From Moraxella bovoculi 237 (GTDB lineage: Bacteria > Pseudomonadota > Gammaproteobacteria > Pseudomonadales > Moraxellaceae), in the NCBI RefSeq assembly GCF_000696305.2, contig NZ_AOMT01000026.1:124001-188000 (forward strand): a DNA stretch of 64,000 nt. The letters are read 5' to 3'. This document shows, one piece after another, positions 10,105 through 20,379 of the stretch. The translations under genes were made by a program, and so were the position numbers. The notes below the pieces were generated by a model. It saw only the letters and a list, made by a program, of their open reading frames with translations, ran no database searches and was not told where the DNA came from. How positions within the stretch are numbered: the stretch's first letter is position 1; every line of letters begins with the position of its first letter.

Positions 10105-10136
10105 AAACAGCTTGCTTTTTTAGTGGGCTGTTTTTT
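10105..10136 (+). terminator. Probable ndk terminator
   Basis: AAACAGC / GCTGTTT inverted repeat with a 15-base loop followed by T residues. The long loop makes this weaker than other terminators in the window. Confidence 0.5.
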
Positions 10137-10244
10137 ATTTTGCGCAAAATCAAACAAGCGCGCCAATACCAAAAAATCATGACTTTGAACGAAATTTTTA
10201 GTATAATATGATGTTTTTATGTTTATTGTAGCAGTCCGATTGTC

Positions 10245-11426
10245 ATGACAAAAATCCCCGTAACCCACACGCCAGAATCCACTGATTCATCCAATAAGGT
10301 TAATTTGCTTGGTATGTCCAAGGTAGATTTGGGTGAGTTTTTTGTGTCGCTTGGCGAGAAGCCGTTTCGAGCGACGCAGGTGATGAAGTGGATTTATCAG
10401 TTTGGCGTAACGGACTTTTTTGAGATGACAAACATCTCAAAAAAACTTCAACAAAAGCTTGATGAAGTCGCCTGTGTACTACCGCCGAAGGTGAAATTTA
10501 AGCAGTTTAGCGAAGATGGGACGCGTAAATGGGTCTTTGAGGTGTCGGGTGGTTCGCTTGTTGAGACGGTGCTTATCCCTGCTGAAGATGGCAAGCAGTT
10601 TGGGCGTAAGACCTTGTGTATCTCATCTCAGGTTGGCTGTGCGCTGGATTGTTCGTTTTGTAGTACGGGTAAGCAGGGCTTTGAGCGTGACTTGGACGCC
10701 AGCGAAATCATCGGGCAGTTATGGGTGGCGAATCAGTCATATATGGAAGATATCGCTCCGACCGAGCGAGAGAATCGCGTGACCAATGTCGTCATGATGG
10801 GCATGGGCGAGCCTTTGTTGAACTATGACCCTGTGGTCGCCAGCATGTCTTTGATGCTTGATGATCACGCGTTTGGATTATCAAAACGCCGCGTGACTTT
10901 ATCAACATCAGGCGTGGTGCCAAAGATGTATGATCTGGCCAAGGACATTGATGTGGCACTTGCCATCAGTCTGCATGCACCAAATGATGAGCTTCGAGAT
11001 GAGCTGGTACCAATTAACAAAAAATACCCACTGGCAGATCTCATCGCCGCCGCCAAAGCATACGTCTATGAAGAAAATCCACGCCAAAAAAAACACGTCA
11101 CCATTGAATATGTGATGCTCGCCGGCGTGAATGACAGCGATGAGCACGCGCGTCAGCTTGTGGCACTATTAAAAGATTTGCCAAGTAAGGTGAACCTAAT
11201 TCCATTCAACCCGTTCCCACATGCACCTTATGACCGCTCAAGCAATAACCGAATCCATGCGTTTAGCAATATTCTTAATAATGCAGGTTTTGTGTGTACG
11301 ATTCGTCAGACTCGCGGCGATGACATCGATGCGGCGTGTGGGCAGTTGGTTGGGCAAGTTGCTGATCGCACCCGACGCGCCAAAAAATGGAAAGAAAGCA
11401 TCCAAAAGCGCCAAGACCATGCTTAA
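10245..11426 (+). CDS. rlmN: Dual-specificity RNA methyltransferase RlmN
   Basis: Radical-SAM enzyme that methylates C2 of A2503 in 23S rRNA and A37 in some tRNAs. The 393 residues contain the cluster motif CALDCSFC and the SAM-binding [10 protein letters not shown]. Both mechanistic cysteines can be placed: one in the TLCISSQ segment and one in [10 protein letters not shown] near the C-terminus. The first 25 residues are a variable extension. It precedes pilF as in many gammaproteobacteria. Confidence 0.96.
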   Translation: MTKIPVTHTPESTDSSNKVNLLGMSKVDLGEFFVSLGEKPFRATQVMKWIYQFGVTDFFEMTNISKKLQQKLDEVACVLPPKVKFKQFSEDGTRKWVFEVSGGSLVETVLIPAEDGKQFGRKTLCISSQVGCALDCSFCSTGKQGFERDLDASEIIGQLWVANQSYMEDIAPTERENRVTNVVMMGMGEPLLNYDPVVASMSLMLDDHAFGLSKRRVTLSTSGVVPKMYDLAKDIDVALAISLHAPNDELRDELVPINKKYPLADLIAAAKAYVYEENPRQKKHVTIEYVMLAGVNDSDEHARQLVALLKDLPSKVNLIPFNPFPHAPYDRSSNNRIHAFSNILNNAGFVCTIRQTRGDDIDAACGQLVGQVADRTRRAKKWKESIQKRQDHA

Positions 11427-11483
11427 TCGTTATATTTGAATAAGTTGGCAAAATTTTTGAGACTTGATAGAATGGGATGTCTG

Positions 11484-12176
11484 ATGGTTTTTAGGTTGAA
11501 AGTTTGCCGTACTATGGCGATTGTTAGCATCGCTCTTGTGATGACCGCATGTCAGGGCGTTGATCGTAACATTCATCAGAATAAGACCGAACTTGCTAAG
11601 ATTCGTACCGCCATGGCAGGGCAATACATCGCGGCAGGTAGGCTAGATGATGCCAAGCGCCAACTTGACATGGCGCTGACAGCTGATGTAGGCTTTGCGC
11701 CAGCCTATGACATGATGGGTGTACTGCTTCAGAGTGAAGGCAGTGAGGCGAACCTTGCGCGTGCGGATGGTTATTTTTATCAAGCGCTTAAGCTTGATAA
11801 CAATCTGATGCGTGCGCATAACAACTATGCGGTGTATCTGATGCAGGTTGGACATTATGATCAGGCGATTCATCATTTTAAGATTGCATCGGCCAACCTA
11901 GGCTATGAAGGCCGTGTGCAGTCACTAGAGAATCTGGCCACAGCTTATCAGCGCATCGGTCGGCATGATGATGCGATTAGTGCTTATCAACGTGTCATTG
12001 ATTCGGGCAGTGCTACTGAGCGAAGTTATGTGCAGCTGATCGATCTACATGTGGCGCAGTCAAATATGAATGATGCCCGAAATATATATCAAAGAGCCGT
12101 GGCTGCCTTCGGTCGATCGTCAGCATTATCAGATAAAGGCACTCAATTACACATGTCAGATTTACCCAAAAATTAA
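11484..12176 (+). CDS. pilF: Type IV pilus pilotin lipoprotein PilF/PilW
   Basis: TPR lipoprotein that assists assembly of the PilQ secretin in the outer membrane. From the ATG at 11484 the product is 230 residues: a short basic start, a hydrophobic stretch and the lipobox VMTAC, then tandem TPR helices (AGQYIAAGRLDDAKRQL, AHNNYAVYLMQVGHYDQAI, LATAYQRIGRHDDAIS). The frame is open back to a TTG at 11436, but 11484 gives a normal lipoprotein signal and has GGGA upstream. The position between rlmN and ispG is the standard PilF location. In many relatives rodZ follows; it is absent here. Confidence 0.85.
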   Translation: MVFRLKVCRTMAIVSIALVMTACQGVDRNIHQNKTELAKIRTAMAGQYIAAGRLDDAKRQLDMALTADVGFAPAYDMMGVLLQSEGSEANLARADGYFYQALKLDNNLMRAHNNYAVYLMQVGHYDQAIHHFKIASANLGYEGRVQSLENLATAYQRIGRHDDAISAYQRVIDSGSATERSYVQLIDLHVAQSNMNDARNIYQRAVAAFGRSSALSDKGTQLHMSDLPKN

Positions 12177-12188
12177 AAGAGAGTTTCC

Positions 12189-13316
12189 ATGTCACATCAC
12201 AGTCCTATCAAGCGCCGTCCCACCAAGAAGATTCACGTTGGTTCTGTGGCGGTGGGCGGCGATGCGCCAATCAGTGTGCAGAGCATGACCAATACCAACA
12301 CCTGTGATGTTGAGGCGACGGTTGCGCAGATTCAGCGCTGCGTCGATGCGGGTGCTGATTTTATGCGAGTCTCAACCCCGACGATGGAGTCGGTGGCAGC
12401 ATTCGCCGAGATCAAAAAACGTGTTAGCGTGCCACTGGTGGCAGATATTCATTTTGACTACAAAATTGCTCTGGCGGTGGCGGATGCAGGTGCTGATTGC
12501 TTGCGCATCAACCCAGGCAATATCGGCAACGAACAAAAAGTACGTGAAGTCATCGCGGCAGCGCGCCATCATGGCGTGAGCATGCGCATCGGTGTCAATG
12601 CCGGTTCTCTTGAAAAGGATCTACAAAAAAAATACGGCGAACCGACAGGCGAGGCAATGCTTGAGTCGGCGCTGCGCCACATTGATATTCTAGACCGCAA
12701 TAACTTTGATCAATTTAAAATCTCAGTTAAGGCGTCGAACGTATTTTTGACTTTGGATGCTTATCGACTTATCTCGGCGCAGGTGGATAACCCTCTGCAT
12801 CTTGGTGTGACTGAGGCAGGCGTGTATCGCACGGGTACTGTCAAATCTGCCATTGCCTTGGGTGGGTTATTGCTAGAGGGTATCGGCGACACCATGCGTA
12901 TCTCATTGGCAAGCCAACCAGAAGAAGAGATCAAAATCGGCTTTGATATTTTGAAATCCCTTAACATCCGTTCAAATGGCGTGAACTTCATCGCTTGCCC
13001 TAGCTGCAGCCGCCAAGAATTTGACGTCATTAAAGTCATGAATGAATTGGAATCTCGCTTGGAAGACATCCGTGAGCCTATTGATCTGTCGGTCATTGGC
13101 TGCAAAGTTAATGGACCTGGCGAGGCAAAAGAAGTGGACATCGGTGTCGTGGGTGCAAGCCCAAATTCGCTCGTGTATCTGGGTGGTCAAAAAAGCCATC
13201 TGATCGATACCAAGACGCTTGCAGATGAAATTGAGCAAATGGTGCGCGCCAAAGCCAAAGAGCTTGCTGAGGCAAGAGCCATTGCCAAGCAAAAAGAGAT
13301 TATTCGGGTTGGGTGA
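12189..13316 (+). CDS. ispG: 4-hydroxy-3-methylbut-2-enyl diphosphate synthase IspG
   Basis: Fourth-from-last intermediate step of the MEP isoprenoid pathway, converting MEcPP to HMBPP with a 4Fe-4S cluster. The 375 residues show the TIM-barrel start ([15 protein letters not shown]), [20 protein letters not shown], and the C-terminal cluster ligands in CPSCSRQ and the GCKVNGPGE motif. GAGAG-type spacing precedes the ATG. Its stop codon overlaps the start of the next, unrelated gene, which separates it from hisS. Confidence 0.97.
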   Translation: MSHHSPIKRRPTKKIHVGSVAVGGDAPISVQSMTNTNTCDVEATVAQIQRCVDAGADFMRVSTPTMESVAAFAEIKKRVSVPLVADIHFDYKIALAVADAGADCLRINPGNIGNEQKVREVIAAARHHGVSMRIGVNAGSLEKDLQKKYGEPTGEAMLESALRHIDILDRNNFDQFKISVKASNVFLTLDAYRLISAQVDNPLHLGVTEAGVYRTGTVKSAIALGGLLLEGIGDTMRISLASQPEEEIKIGFDILKSLNIRSNGVNFIACPSCSRQEFDVIKVMNELESRLEDIREPIDLSVIGCKVNGPGEAKEVDIGVVGASPNSLVYLGGQKSHLIDTKTLADEIEQMVRAKAKELAEARAIAKQKEIIRVG

Positions 13317-14305
13317 TGAATCATTCTTTGCAAACCGATAGATTGAGCTTTGTTGAATTGGCAAAGTTAGCCATGCAAACGGTTAATAAAACCATGACTG
13401 CATCAGATTTATGGCAATTTGTATTGCGAAATGATTTGCATCACCAACTAAAGACTTTCGATGTTCAGACGCAATCATTTAAGGGTAAAATACCCGAGGC
13501 GACATTTAGCGCTGGAATTTGCACATCTGGTGATATTTTTGAGGCTGTGCCAAATACCAAACCAAAGCAATACATCTTAAAAAATAGCAATGCCACATTT
13601 CAAGAAGTTAATTCTGTGATGTCAAGACCACCTAAAGCAACAAGAAAAAAAGCCGCTTATCATGAAAGGGAGCTGCATGCTTTATTGAGTTATTTTTTGA
13701 AAGAAAACGACTATTTTAAAGCATATTCCAAAACCATCTTTCATGAAGAAAGCTCAAAAGGCGTAAGAGGCGAAGATAAATGGCTGTATCCTGATATGGT
13801 GGCAGTTAATTTTGAATACGCCAATTATCAAAAGAATAACGTATTAAGTTTTATCAAAAAATTTGATATTTTGCCCGTTAAAATTTTTTCTTTTGAAATT
13901 AAAAAAGAACTGAACTTTTCAAATTATAAAGAAAGCTTCTTTCAGGCGGTGAGTAATTCAAGTTGGGCAAATGAAGGTTATTTGGTGGCGCTTGACATCA
14001 AGCAAGATGGTCAATTCATCGAAGCTTTACAAAAATTAAGCCAAAGCTTTGGGATTGGTATTATTGAGATGAATTTGAATAATATCGGTCAATCTAAGAT
14101 TTTATCACCTGCCAAATTCAAAGAAAAAATGGATTATTCGGTGATTGATGAGCTGGCAAGAAAAAGCCCGAACTTTGCCCAATTTCTAAAAACAGTAACG
14201 GATTTTGATTTATCGAACTCCAACAGATTTTTGAATGAATTTGATAAGATTTTGTCACATGGCGAATTAGCATCGACCTTGCAGCAGGTATTTTTGACCG
14301 AATGA
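13316..14305 (+). CDS. HrgA-like protein: HARE-HTH plus putative PD-(D/E)XK nuclease domain
   Basis: A 329-residue protein resembling the HrgA/COG2958 group, often found near restriction genes. Residues 10-90 fit a HARE-HTH winged helix (LSFVELAKLAM ... TASDLWQFVLRND ... PKQYILK). After the conserved YHERELHALLSYF segment, residues 155-200 give a PD-(D/E)XK-like core: WLYPD160, then FSFE194IK196KEL. Nuclease activity is inferred from this pattern only. The ATG at 13316 overlaps the ispG stop (TGATG), so translation may be coupled; GTG 13313 is an alternative. The gene is AT- and Lys-rich compared with its neighbours, as expected for recent acquisition. Confidence 0.7.
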   Translation: MNHSLQTDRLSFVELAKLAMQTVNKTMTASDLWQFVLRNDLHHQLKTFDVQTQSFKGKIPEATFSAGICTSGDIFEAVPNTKPKQYILKNSNATFQEVNSVMSRPPKATRKKAAYHERELHALLSYFLKENDYFKAYSKTIFHEESSKGVRGEDKWLYPDMVAVNFEYANYQKNNVLSFIKKFDILPVKIFSFEIKKELNFSNYKESFFQAVSNSSWANEGYLVALDIKQDGQFIEALQKLSQSFGIGIIEMNLNNIGQSKILSPAKFKEKMDYSVIDELARKSPNFAQFLKTVTDFDLSNSNRFLNEFDKILSHGELASTLQQVFLTE

Positions 14306-14360
14306 TTTGAGCTTTGATTGATTTTAATACATAAACCGGTGATATTAATAAGGAAAAAAC

Positions 14361-15626
14361 ATGAGTAAAATTACCGCCATTCGCGGATTTAATGATGTGC
14401 TACCGAGCGATGCACAAAAATGGCGCAAGCTAGAAGCCATCTTGGGTGATGTGCTTGATGGTTATGGATTTAGCCAGATTCGCCTACCTTTGGTTGAGGA
14501 GACTCAATTGTTTGCCCGTGGTGTGGGTGAGGCAACTGACATCGTCGAAAAAGAGATGTTCAGCGTGATTCATGGCGGCAAATCTGAAGGTGAAAGTGCG
14601 TCATTTACGCTGCGCCCCGAAGGCACGGCAGGCTGTGTGCGTGCGGTGATTGAGCATAATATGCTTCGTGGCGATGCGCCAAAGCTTTGGTACATTGGAC
14701 CGATGTTCCGTTATGAACGCCCACAAAAAGGCCGCTATCGTCAATTCCATCAGCTTGGCGCCGAGGTGTTTGGCAATGATCTGCCTGATGGGGAGGTGGA
14801 ATTGATCGCCATGACCCATCGTTTTTGGCAAAAGCTTGGCGTGTCAGAGCACGTTAAATTGCAATTGAATACCTTAGGCGAGGAAAGCGAACGCTTGGCG
14901 TATAAGACGGCGCTGGTTGATTACCTAACGGTGCGCAAAGATGAACTTGATGAAGACAGTCAGCGCCGACTCACCACCAATCCGCTGCGCATCTTGGATT
15001 CTAAAGATGAAAAAACCCAATCCATCTTACAAAATGCGCCAAAGCTTGATGATTTCTTGGGCGATGATACCCGAGCGCACTTTGAGCAGGTGAAGGCATA
15101 TCTGACCGCGCTTGGCATTGGTTTTGAACTCAATGATAAATTGGTGCGCGGGCTTGATTACTACAATAAGACGGTTTTTGAATGGGTGACGGATAAATTG
15201 GGCTCTCAGGCAACCGTATGTGGTGGTGGTCGCTATGATGGATTGGTCGGTGTGCTAAAAGGCAAGCCTGAGCAGTCTGAGCCTGCGGTGGGCTTTGGTA
15301 TGGGTCTTGAGCGTTTGCTACTATTGATTGAGGCGGTTAATCCTTTTATGCTAGAAGCTGACTGCGATGTGTTTGTGGTAGCGCAGCCCGAGGTGTATAA
15401 AGAGGCCTTGCTATTCGCTGAAAGTCTTCGCAATGAACGAAGCGATCTTCGTGTAAAAATGGCAAATGGCTCAAGTCTAAAATCTCAATTCAAAAAAGCA
15501 GACAAGTCAGGCGCTAAATACACCGTCGTGCTCGGTCAAGATGAAATTGATCGCGGTGTGATTAGCGTCAAAGACATGACGACTGGCGAGCAGAGCACCC
15601 AAGATAGAAACTGGTTTTTAAATTAA
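14361..15626 (+). CDS. hisS: Histidyl-tRNA synthetase
   Basis: Class II aminoacyl-tRNA synthetase charging tRNA-His. The 421 residues carry motif 1 ([12 protein letters not shown] region), motif 2 [15 protein letters not shown], the histidine-specific [15 protein letters not shown] loop, motif 3 in [11 protein letters not shown], and a C-terminal anticodon-binding domain. AAGGAAA precedes the ATG. It restarts the conserved cluster after the inserted gene. Confidence 0.97.
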   Translation: MSKITAIRGFNDVLPSDAQKWRKLEAILGDVLDGYGFSQIRLPLVEETQLFARGVGEATDIVEKEMFSVIHGGKSEGESASFTLRPEGTAGCVRAVIEHNMLRGDAPKLWYIGPMFRYERPQKGRYRQFHQLGAEVFGNDLPDGEVELIAMTHRFWQKLGVSEHVKLQLNTLGEESERLAYKTALVDYLTVRKDELDEDSQRRLTTNPLRILDSKDEKTQSILQNAPKLDDFLGDDTRAHFEQVKAYLTALGIGFELNDKLVRGLDYYNKTVFEWVTDKLGSQATVCGGGRYDGLVGVLKGKPEQSEPAVGFGMGLERLLLLIEAVNPFMLEADCDVFVVAQPEVYKEALLFAESLRNERSDLRVKMANGSSLKSQFKKADKSGAKYTVVLGQDEIDRGVISVKDMTTGEQSTQDRNWFLN

Positions 15627-15689
15627 TTGATTGCTGGTCGATTATTGATTAATATTTATGGCAAATTTGCCAACTGATAGGATAATGGC

Positions 15690-16526
15690 ATGACAAAAGA
15701 TTCGTCAAACATGACAGACAACCAGGCTATGAGCGCACTCAAAAAACACGGCAGTACCATCATATGGGTGATCGTTGCTGTGCTTGCAGGTTATTTTGGG
15801 TGGGAGTATTATCAAAAGAACTACGCCAAAGTTGATACTGTCGCTGCGGATATGTATACTAACATCGATGAGCGTAATGAGGTGATTAAGCTTGCCAAGC
15901 AAAATCCCGATCTGGACGCTGCAGCGCAGGAGAGCACTGCTAAGGACGAAGCGGCATTATTCGCTGACATTGATAAGTTGGTCGCTGAGCATCCAAATAC
16001 TGCATATGCATGGCAAGGCCTGATGTTAAAGGCGCGCCATCAAACGGATGCAGGCAAGCTGACTGAGGCTGTCACAACGCTTGAGCAGGCACAATCGCTA
16101 AAACTTGATGATCAAGGCTTGGCAGCGATGACAGATTTGCGCCTAGGTCGTGTGCTGCTTGACAACAATGAAGCTGATAAAGCGCTTGAATTGGCAAATA
16201 AAGAGTTGCCGGCAGCGTTTGAGGCGTCACGTCAAGAGTTGTTGGGTGATATTCACATCGCCAAAAATGATACCGAGAATGCCAAGAAAGCTTATGTGGC
16301 AGCATGGGAGGCGCTACGCAAACGCCAAGAACAGCGCGCTGTATTAAGCCTGAAATTGCAGTCGTTGGGCGCTGAAGTAACACCGATCACCCCAAGAACG
16401 CCTGTGGTCGCAGCGCCTGTGCAAGTCAGTCAGCCTAAGAGTGCTGAAGCTACCCAAGAGGGTGGTGATGAAGCTGAAGCACCTGCTCAAAACTTAGAAA
16501 CACAAAACACACAAATGGGTAATTAG
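15690..16526 (+). CDS. YfgM-like TPR membrane protein
   Basis: Homologue of YfgM, an ancillary inner-membrane subunit of the SecYEG translocon that works with periplasmic chaperones. The 278 residues have a short cytoplasmic N-terminus, one membrane segment (about residues 24-40) and a periplasmic helical-repeat domain (AYAWQGLMLKARHQTDAGK, LRLGRVLLDNNEADKA, LLGDIHIAKNDTENAKKAY). The tail is rich in Pro/Ala/Gln/Glu. The position between hisS and bamB is typical. A second in-frame ATG seven codons in is possible. Confidence 0.82.
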   Translation: MTKDSSNMTDNQAMSALKKHGSTIIWVIVAVLAGYFGWEYYQKNYAKVDTVAADMYTNIDERNEVIKLAKQNPDLDAAAQESTAKDEAALFADIDKLVAEHPNTAYAWQGLMLKARHQTDAGKLTEAVTTLEQAQSLKLDDQGLAAMTDLRLGRVLLDNNEADKALELANKELPAAFEASRQELLGDIHIAKNDTENAKKAYVAAWEALRKRQEQRAVLSLKLQSLGAEVTPITPRTPVVAAPVQVSQPKSAEATQEGGDEAEAPAQNLETQNTQMGN

Positions 16527-16620
16527 TCGTTATTAAATCAGCTTTATAATGATGAGCGAATAATCACCTCAAAAATTGCTGCAGCGCACAGTTGGCGGCT
16601 ATACAGTATAAGGATAAAAT

Positions 16621-17796
16621 ATGCACACTCGTTTTGTAAAAACTGCTCTGGTCTGCGCATTAAGTGCGGTGGCTTTGGTTGGTTGTGGTAAAGGCATTAA
16701 GGCAGAAAGCAAAAAACCTGCCAAATTAATCAAAATCAGCGCACCTGTTGCGGTGCTATCACCTGTGTTTAGTGCATCTCTAGATCAAGGTCGTAGCATG
16801 ATGAAAGGCAGCCGCGCCAGCAAAAAAGACGTGGTTGATCTACAAGTTGCCCAAACAGGCGAGGGTCTGATTGCTGCTAGTCGTGGCGGCATCGTTGCCT
16901 TATTAAATGGTAAGCAAACCGTCTGGTCGGTAGATCTTAAAGAAGCCATCACCAGCGGTGTAGCATCTAATCAATCAGGCAGCGTTGCCATCGTTGGTAC
17001 GCGCTCAGGTAAAGTGGTTGCCATCAATGCTCAGACGGGTGCGATCGTGTGGGAGAAGGCACTACCAACATCTAGCCCAACCCCAGCACTCATTACTAAC
17101 AATCGTGTCCTACTGTCAGGCAATAATGGAACGCTTTATGGTCTAGACCTGCAGACAGGTACAGCCATGTGGCAGTTTAGCACGCAGAATGTCGATGTGA
17201 GTGTACGCGGCGCCGCTAAGCCGCTACATTTGGATGAGCAGACAGCGCTATTTGGTACAGCGGATGGTCGTATCCATGCGATTAACCCTGCTTCGGGTAC
17301 GCCATTATGGACGCGCCGTGTGGGTATGGCGACTGGTGGCAGTGCGGTTGAGCGCATGAGTGATGTGGATGGTACGCCATTGGTGGTAGGTCAGCACTTA
17401 TATGTGACAAGCTTTAGTGGTCAATTGGCGGCTTTTGACATGTCAACAGGTCGCCCGATGTTCGTAGGCGAGATTTCAAGCACGAAATCACCGACTGTTC
17501 TTGGTGAGGTGCTTGTAGCCACAGGGGTTAATGGTGATGTTAAGGCCTTTAACCGCTTGACAGGCGAGACATTATGGCTAAATGAAAACCTAAAACACCG
17601 TAAGCTTACCAATCCTGTTACTGTGGGCAATCATGTCGCGGTTGGTGACTATGATGGAGTGATTCATCTGTTCGATGTCAATGGCAACATCGTAAGTCGC
17701 GCTGAGACTAAGGGTCAATTAACCAGCCTGCAAGTCAATGGTAATCGCCTATATGCTCAGAGTGCGTCGGGCGTAGTGAGCGTTTGGCAGTTTTAG
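16621..17796 (+). CDS. bamB: Outer membrane assembly lipoprotein BamB
   Basis: Beta-propeller lipoprotein of the BAM complex, which inserts outer-membrane proteins. The 391 residues start with a signal peptide ending in a VGCG lipobox, followed by repeated PQQ-like blades (AINAQTGAIVWEKAL, YGLDLQTGTAMWQF, HAINPASGTPLWTRRV, FNRLTGETLWLNE). Length and synteny (hisS-yfgM-bamB-der) are standard. A weak inverted repeat (CCTTTGC / GCAAAGG, 17817-17842) follows but lacks a tight T run. Confidence 0.94.
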   Translation: MHTRFVKTALVCALSAVALVGCGKGIKAESKKPAKLIKISAPVAVLSPVFSASLDQGRSMMKGSRASKKDVVDLQVAQTGEGLIAASRGGIVALLNGKQTVWSVDLKEAITSGVASNQSGSVAIVGTRSGKVVAINAQTGAIVWEKALPTSSPTPALITNNRVLLSGNNGTLYGLDLQTGTAMWQFSTQNVDVSVRGAAKPLHLDEQTALFGTADGRIHAINPASGTPLWTRRVGMATGGSAVERMSDVDGTPLVVGQHLYVTSFSGQLAAFDMSTGRPMFVGEISSTKSPTVLGEVLVATGVNGDVKAFNRLTGETLWLNENLKHRKLTNPVTVGNHVAVGDYDGVIHLFDVNGNIVSRAETKGQLTSLQVNGNRLYAQSASGVVSVWQF

Positions 17797-17896
17797 GTTT
17801 TTTAATTGACCTTTTTCCTTTGCTGTCAAATGATGGCAAAGGATTTGGTGTTTTTATTTGATTGTAAATTTATTTTTTAAATAATTTTGAGAGATT

Positions 17897-19312
17897 ATGA
17901 GTATTAAACCTGTGGTTGCCTTGATTGGCCGCCCAAATGTCGGAAAATCAACCCTATTTAATCAGCTGACCAAGTCTCGTCAAGCACTGGTTGCGGACAT
18001 GGCTGGTCTGACGCGCGATCGTCAATATGGCGATGCGAATTTTGGGAATAAGTCATTCATCGTCGTGGATACAGGCGGTATCGGTGAAGCGGATGATGGT
18101 ACGGGCAACATCGACGACTACATGGCGACTCAGTCTTATACCGCCATTCATGAGGCAGATATCGTCGTCTTTGTGGTTGATGCGCGTTCTGGCTTGATCG
18201 GTGCGGATAGCGAGATCGCCAGATTCTTGCATACTCTGGGCAAGCCGGTATATCTTGTGGCGAACAAGATGGATGGCGTACATGAAGCCTCGTCGGCAGA
18301 GTTTTTTGAATTGGGTTTTGGTGAGCCATTTCCGACCGCTGCCAGTCACGGTAAGGGTGTTACTAACCTTCTAGAAGTCTTAACGGCTGACATGCCAGAG
18401 GATGAGGCTGATGATAATGATGATGATAGCCTAAAGCTTGCTATTATCGGACGCCCGAATGTTGGTAAATCAACACTGGTCAATCGCCTACTGGGCGAGG
18501 AGCGTGTGGTCGTCTTTGATATGCCGGGCACGACCAGAGACAGTATTTACATTCCTTTTGAGCGCGAAGGCCGCAAATATACGCTGATCGATACGGCGGG
18601 TGTGCGTCGTCGCGGTCGTATTGATGAGAAGGTTGAGAAGTTCTCTGTTGTTAAGACCTTGCAGGCCATTAAGGATGCGAATGTCGTTGTCGTTGTGGTT
18701 GATGCCAAAGAGGGTATCGTCGATCAGGATCTGCACATGTTAGGCTATGCACTCGATGCAGGTCGCGCGATAGTGATTGCCATTAATAAATGGGATGGCT
18801 TGTCCCAAGACCAAAAAGACTATGTGAAGCTTGAGATTGATCGTCGCTTTAACTTCGTGCCGTGGGTGAAGATTCATCTAATCTCAGCACTGTATGGCAA
18901 TGGCGTGGGCGAGCTTTATCCGTCAATTCATAAGGCGTATGATGCATCGATGTTCAAGGTGTCCACGTCTCGTCTGACGCAGATTCTACAAGATGCCGTG
19001 CAAAATCACCAGCCACCAATGGTCGGTGGTCGTCGCATCAAGTTAAGATATGCGCACTTGGGCGGGCATAATCCGCCAGTGATCGTCATCCATGGTAACC
19101 AGACTTCCGCCTTACCAAAGAGCTATCAGCGTTATCTTGAGAACATCTACCGCGATGTGTTTAAACTAGAGGGTACGCCTTTGCATGTCGAATTTAAGCA
19201 GAACGCCAACCCATACGAAGGTAAGAAAAACCCTAAAATTAAAAATAAGGCGAAAGTCATGCGTGAACGTAAACGCATTGCAGAATTTAAGAAACGCGAT
19301 AAGAAGCGCTAG
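17897..19312 (+). CDS. der: Ribosome biogenesis GTPase Der (EngA)
   Basis: Essential GTPase of 50S subunit assembly. The 471 residues have two GTPase domains in tandem, each with a [10 protein letters not shown]-loop (near residues 11 and 185), DTGGI and DTAGV switch motifs, and NKMD / NKWD specificity motifs. The C-terminal KH-like domain ends in a basic tail. An acidic linker ([10 protein letters not shown]) joins the two G domains. Last gene of the conserved block. Confidence 0.97.
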   Translation: MSIKPVVALIGRPNVGKSTLFNQLTKSRQALVADMAGLTRDRQYGDANFGNKSFIVVDTGGIGEADDGTGNIDDYMATQSYTAIHEADIVVFVVDARSGLIGADSEIARFLHTLGKPVYLVANKMDGVHEASSAEFFELGFGEPFPTAASHGKGVTNLLEVLTADMPEDEADDNDDDSLKLAIIGRPNVGKSTLVNRLLGEERVVVFDMPGTTRDSIYIPFEREGRKYTLIDTAGVRRRGRIDEKVEKFSVVKTLQAIKDANVVVVVVDAKEGIVDQDLHMLGYALDAGRAIVIAINKWDGLSQDQKDYVKLEIDRRFNFVPWVKIHLISALYGNGVGELYPSIHKAYDASMFKVSTSRLTQILQDAVQNHQPPMVGGRRIKLRYAHLGGHNPPVIVIHGNQTSALPKSYQRYLENIYRDVFKLEGTPLHVEFKQNANPYEGKKNPKIKNKAKVMRERKRIAEFKKRDKKR

Positions 19313-19357
19313 ATTTTCCATCTAGTTAGTAGAATTAATTTTTGAGAGTGTATTGTA

Positions 19358-19846
19358 ATGAAAACTTTGCCTGCATTAATTGTTGCCACCATGCTTTTGG
19401 GTGCGTGTACTAGTCTGCCTGACAACCCCCGAAAAACACCTGTCGTTCATGCGGAGAATAAAATCATGAAGCAGCAAACCATCAAAAGCAAATACAGCTT
19501 TGAACAGACGGTTGAGAGATTAACTGCTGCCATCCAAAGCAAAGGTATGGCGGTATTTTCGACCATCGACCATCAACAAGCCGCCAAGGAAGCGGGTCTT
19601 GATATGCAGCCTGCGACCGTTATTGTGTTTGGCAATCCAAAAGCGGGCACGCCATTGATGATCCAAGAACCCACCTTTGCGCTGCAGCTACCATTAAAGG
19701 TGTTAGTGACACAGGTGGGTGATGAAGTCTTGGTGAGCTTTAACGACACTAAGGCGATGATTGAGCAGACGAATATTAATTATGCTCAGGTAGAGAGCAC
19801 TTTGGCGGGTGCTGAGAGATTGATCATTAAAACTGTCAGCGAATAA
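19358..19846 (+). CDS. DUF302 lipoprotein
   Basis: A 162-residue lipoprotein: signal peptide with LLGAC lipobox, a short linker, then a DUF302 domain (SFEQTVERLTAAIQSKGM, VFSTIDHQQAAKEAGL, TVIVFGNPKAGTPLM). DUF302 proteins are small alpha-beta domains of unknown function. The context, 45 bases after der, gives no clear hint of a role. Confidence 0.82.
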   Translation: MKTLPALIVATMLLGACTSLPDNPRKTPVVHAENKIMKQQTIKSKYSFEQTVERLTAAIQSKGMAVFSTIDHQQAAKEAGLDMQPATVIVFGNPKAGTPLMIQEPTFALQLPLKVLVTQVGDEVLVSFNDTKAMIEQTNINYAQVESTLAGAERLIIKTVSE

Positions 19847-19965
19847 TAGAGTAGCTGATTAAAAGCGTCTCGATTCACTTGAATTTGTATCTTTGGCACT
19901 CATTATAGAGGCAATTGGGCGCTTTGGCGCATTTCATCCATCCAGATAATAACGGGAGTAAAACA

Positions 19966-20037
19966 ATGTCTATGTATTGCAATACTTGTAGATTTACAAG
20001 ACCGACCGTTTTGACTGTCTGGGTGATGACTGTGTGA
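19966..20037 (+). CDS. Possible 23-residue small protein with CNTC motif
   Basis: A short frame beginning MSMYCNTCRFTRP and ending WVMTV, preceded by GGGAG about 6 bases before the ATG and followed 25 bases later by a strong terminator. The CxxC pair near the N-terminus could bind metal. It may instead be the 5' part of a small RNA ending at the terminator (20063-20094). No family is recognised. The tight ribosome-binding-site, frame and terminator arrangement is the only support. Confidence 0.3.
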   Translation: MSMYCNTCRFTRPTVLTVWVMTV

Positions 20038-20062
20038 TGTGATCAGACGTGACTTCAATGCG

Positions 20063-20094
20063 GTGCAAACCTTCTTTCGGGTTTGCACTTTTTT
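20063..20094 (+). terminator. Strong rho-independent terminator
   Basis: Perfect 9-bp stem GTGCAAACC / GGTTTGCAC, 8-base loop and T6. It ends the transcript covering the small CNTC frame and isolates the downstream region from der and the DUF302 gene. Confidence 0.85.
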
Positions 20095-20146
20095 ATTGTA
20101 AATTTACAATATAAACCATGAATCGAATGAATTTGAGAATAAAAAT

Positions 20147-20362
20147 ATGAAAACACAAAAGCAACTCATCAAGCTTGGCGAGAAATTGGCAAACTGCCTA
20201 ATTTGTCCAAGTGTAATTAAAACGCGCAATCAAACTGCACTAAATCCTTTGTTGAAGAAAGGTGGTGTTCATGATAGAGACAACCCCAAAACACGCCATA
20301 AAAAAGAGCGTGCCAAAATACGTTTGCACCTAAAACATAGGGGGCATGACAACAATTTTTAA
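20147..20362 (+). CDS. Small basic protein, 71 residues, unknown
   Basis: A Lys/Arg/His-rich product starting MKTQKQLIKLGEKL, with a CLIC pair near residue 17 and a central LNPLLKKGGVHDRDNPKTR segment followed by alternating basic residues. No signal peptide or membrane segment. The basic composition suggests RNA or ribosome binding, but no family could be assigned. Only GAGA lies upstream of the ATG. It lies just upstream of the ECF-type promoter of the metallophore operon and on the same strand. Confidence 0.5.
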   Translation: MKTQKQLIKLGEKLANCLICPSVIKTRNQTALNPLLKKGGVHDRDNPKTRHKKERAKIRLHLKHRGHDNNF

Positions 20363-20379
20363 AAATTTTTGAAATTTTT

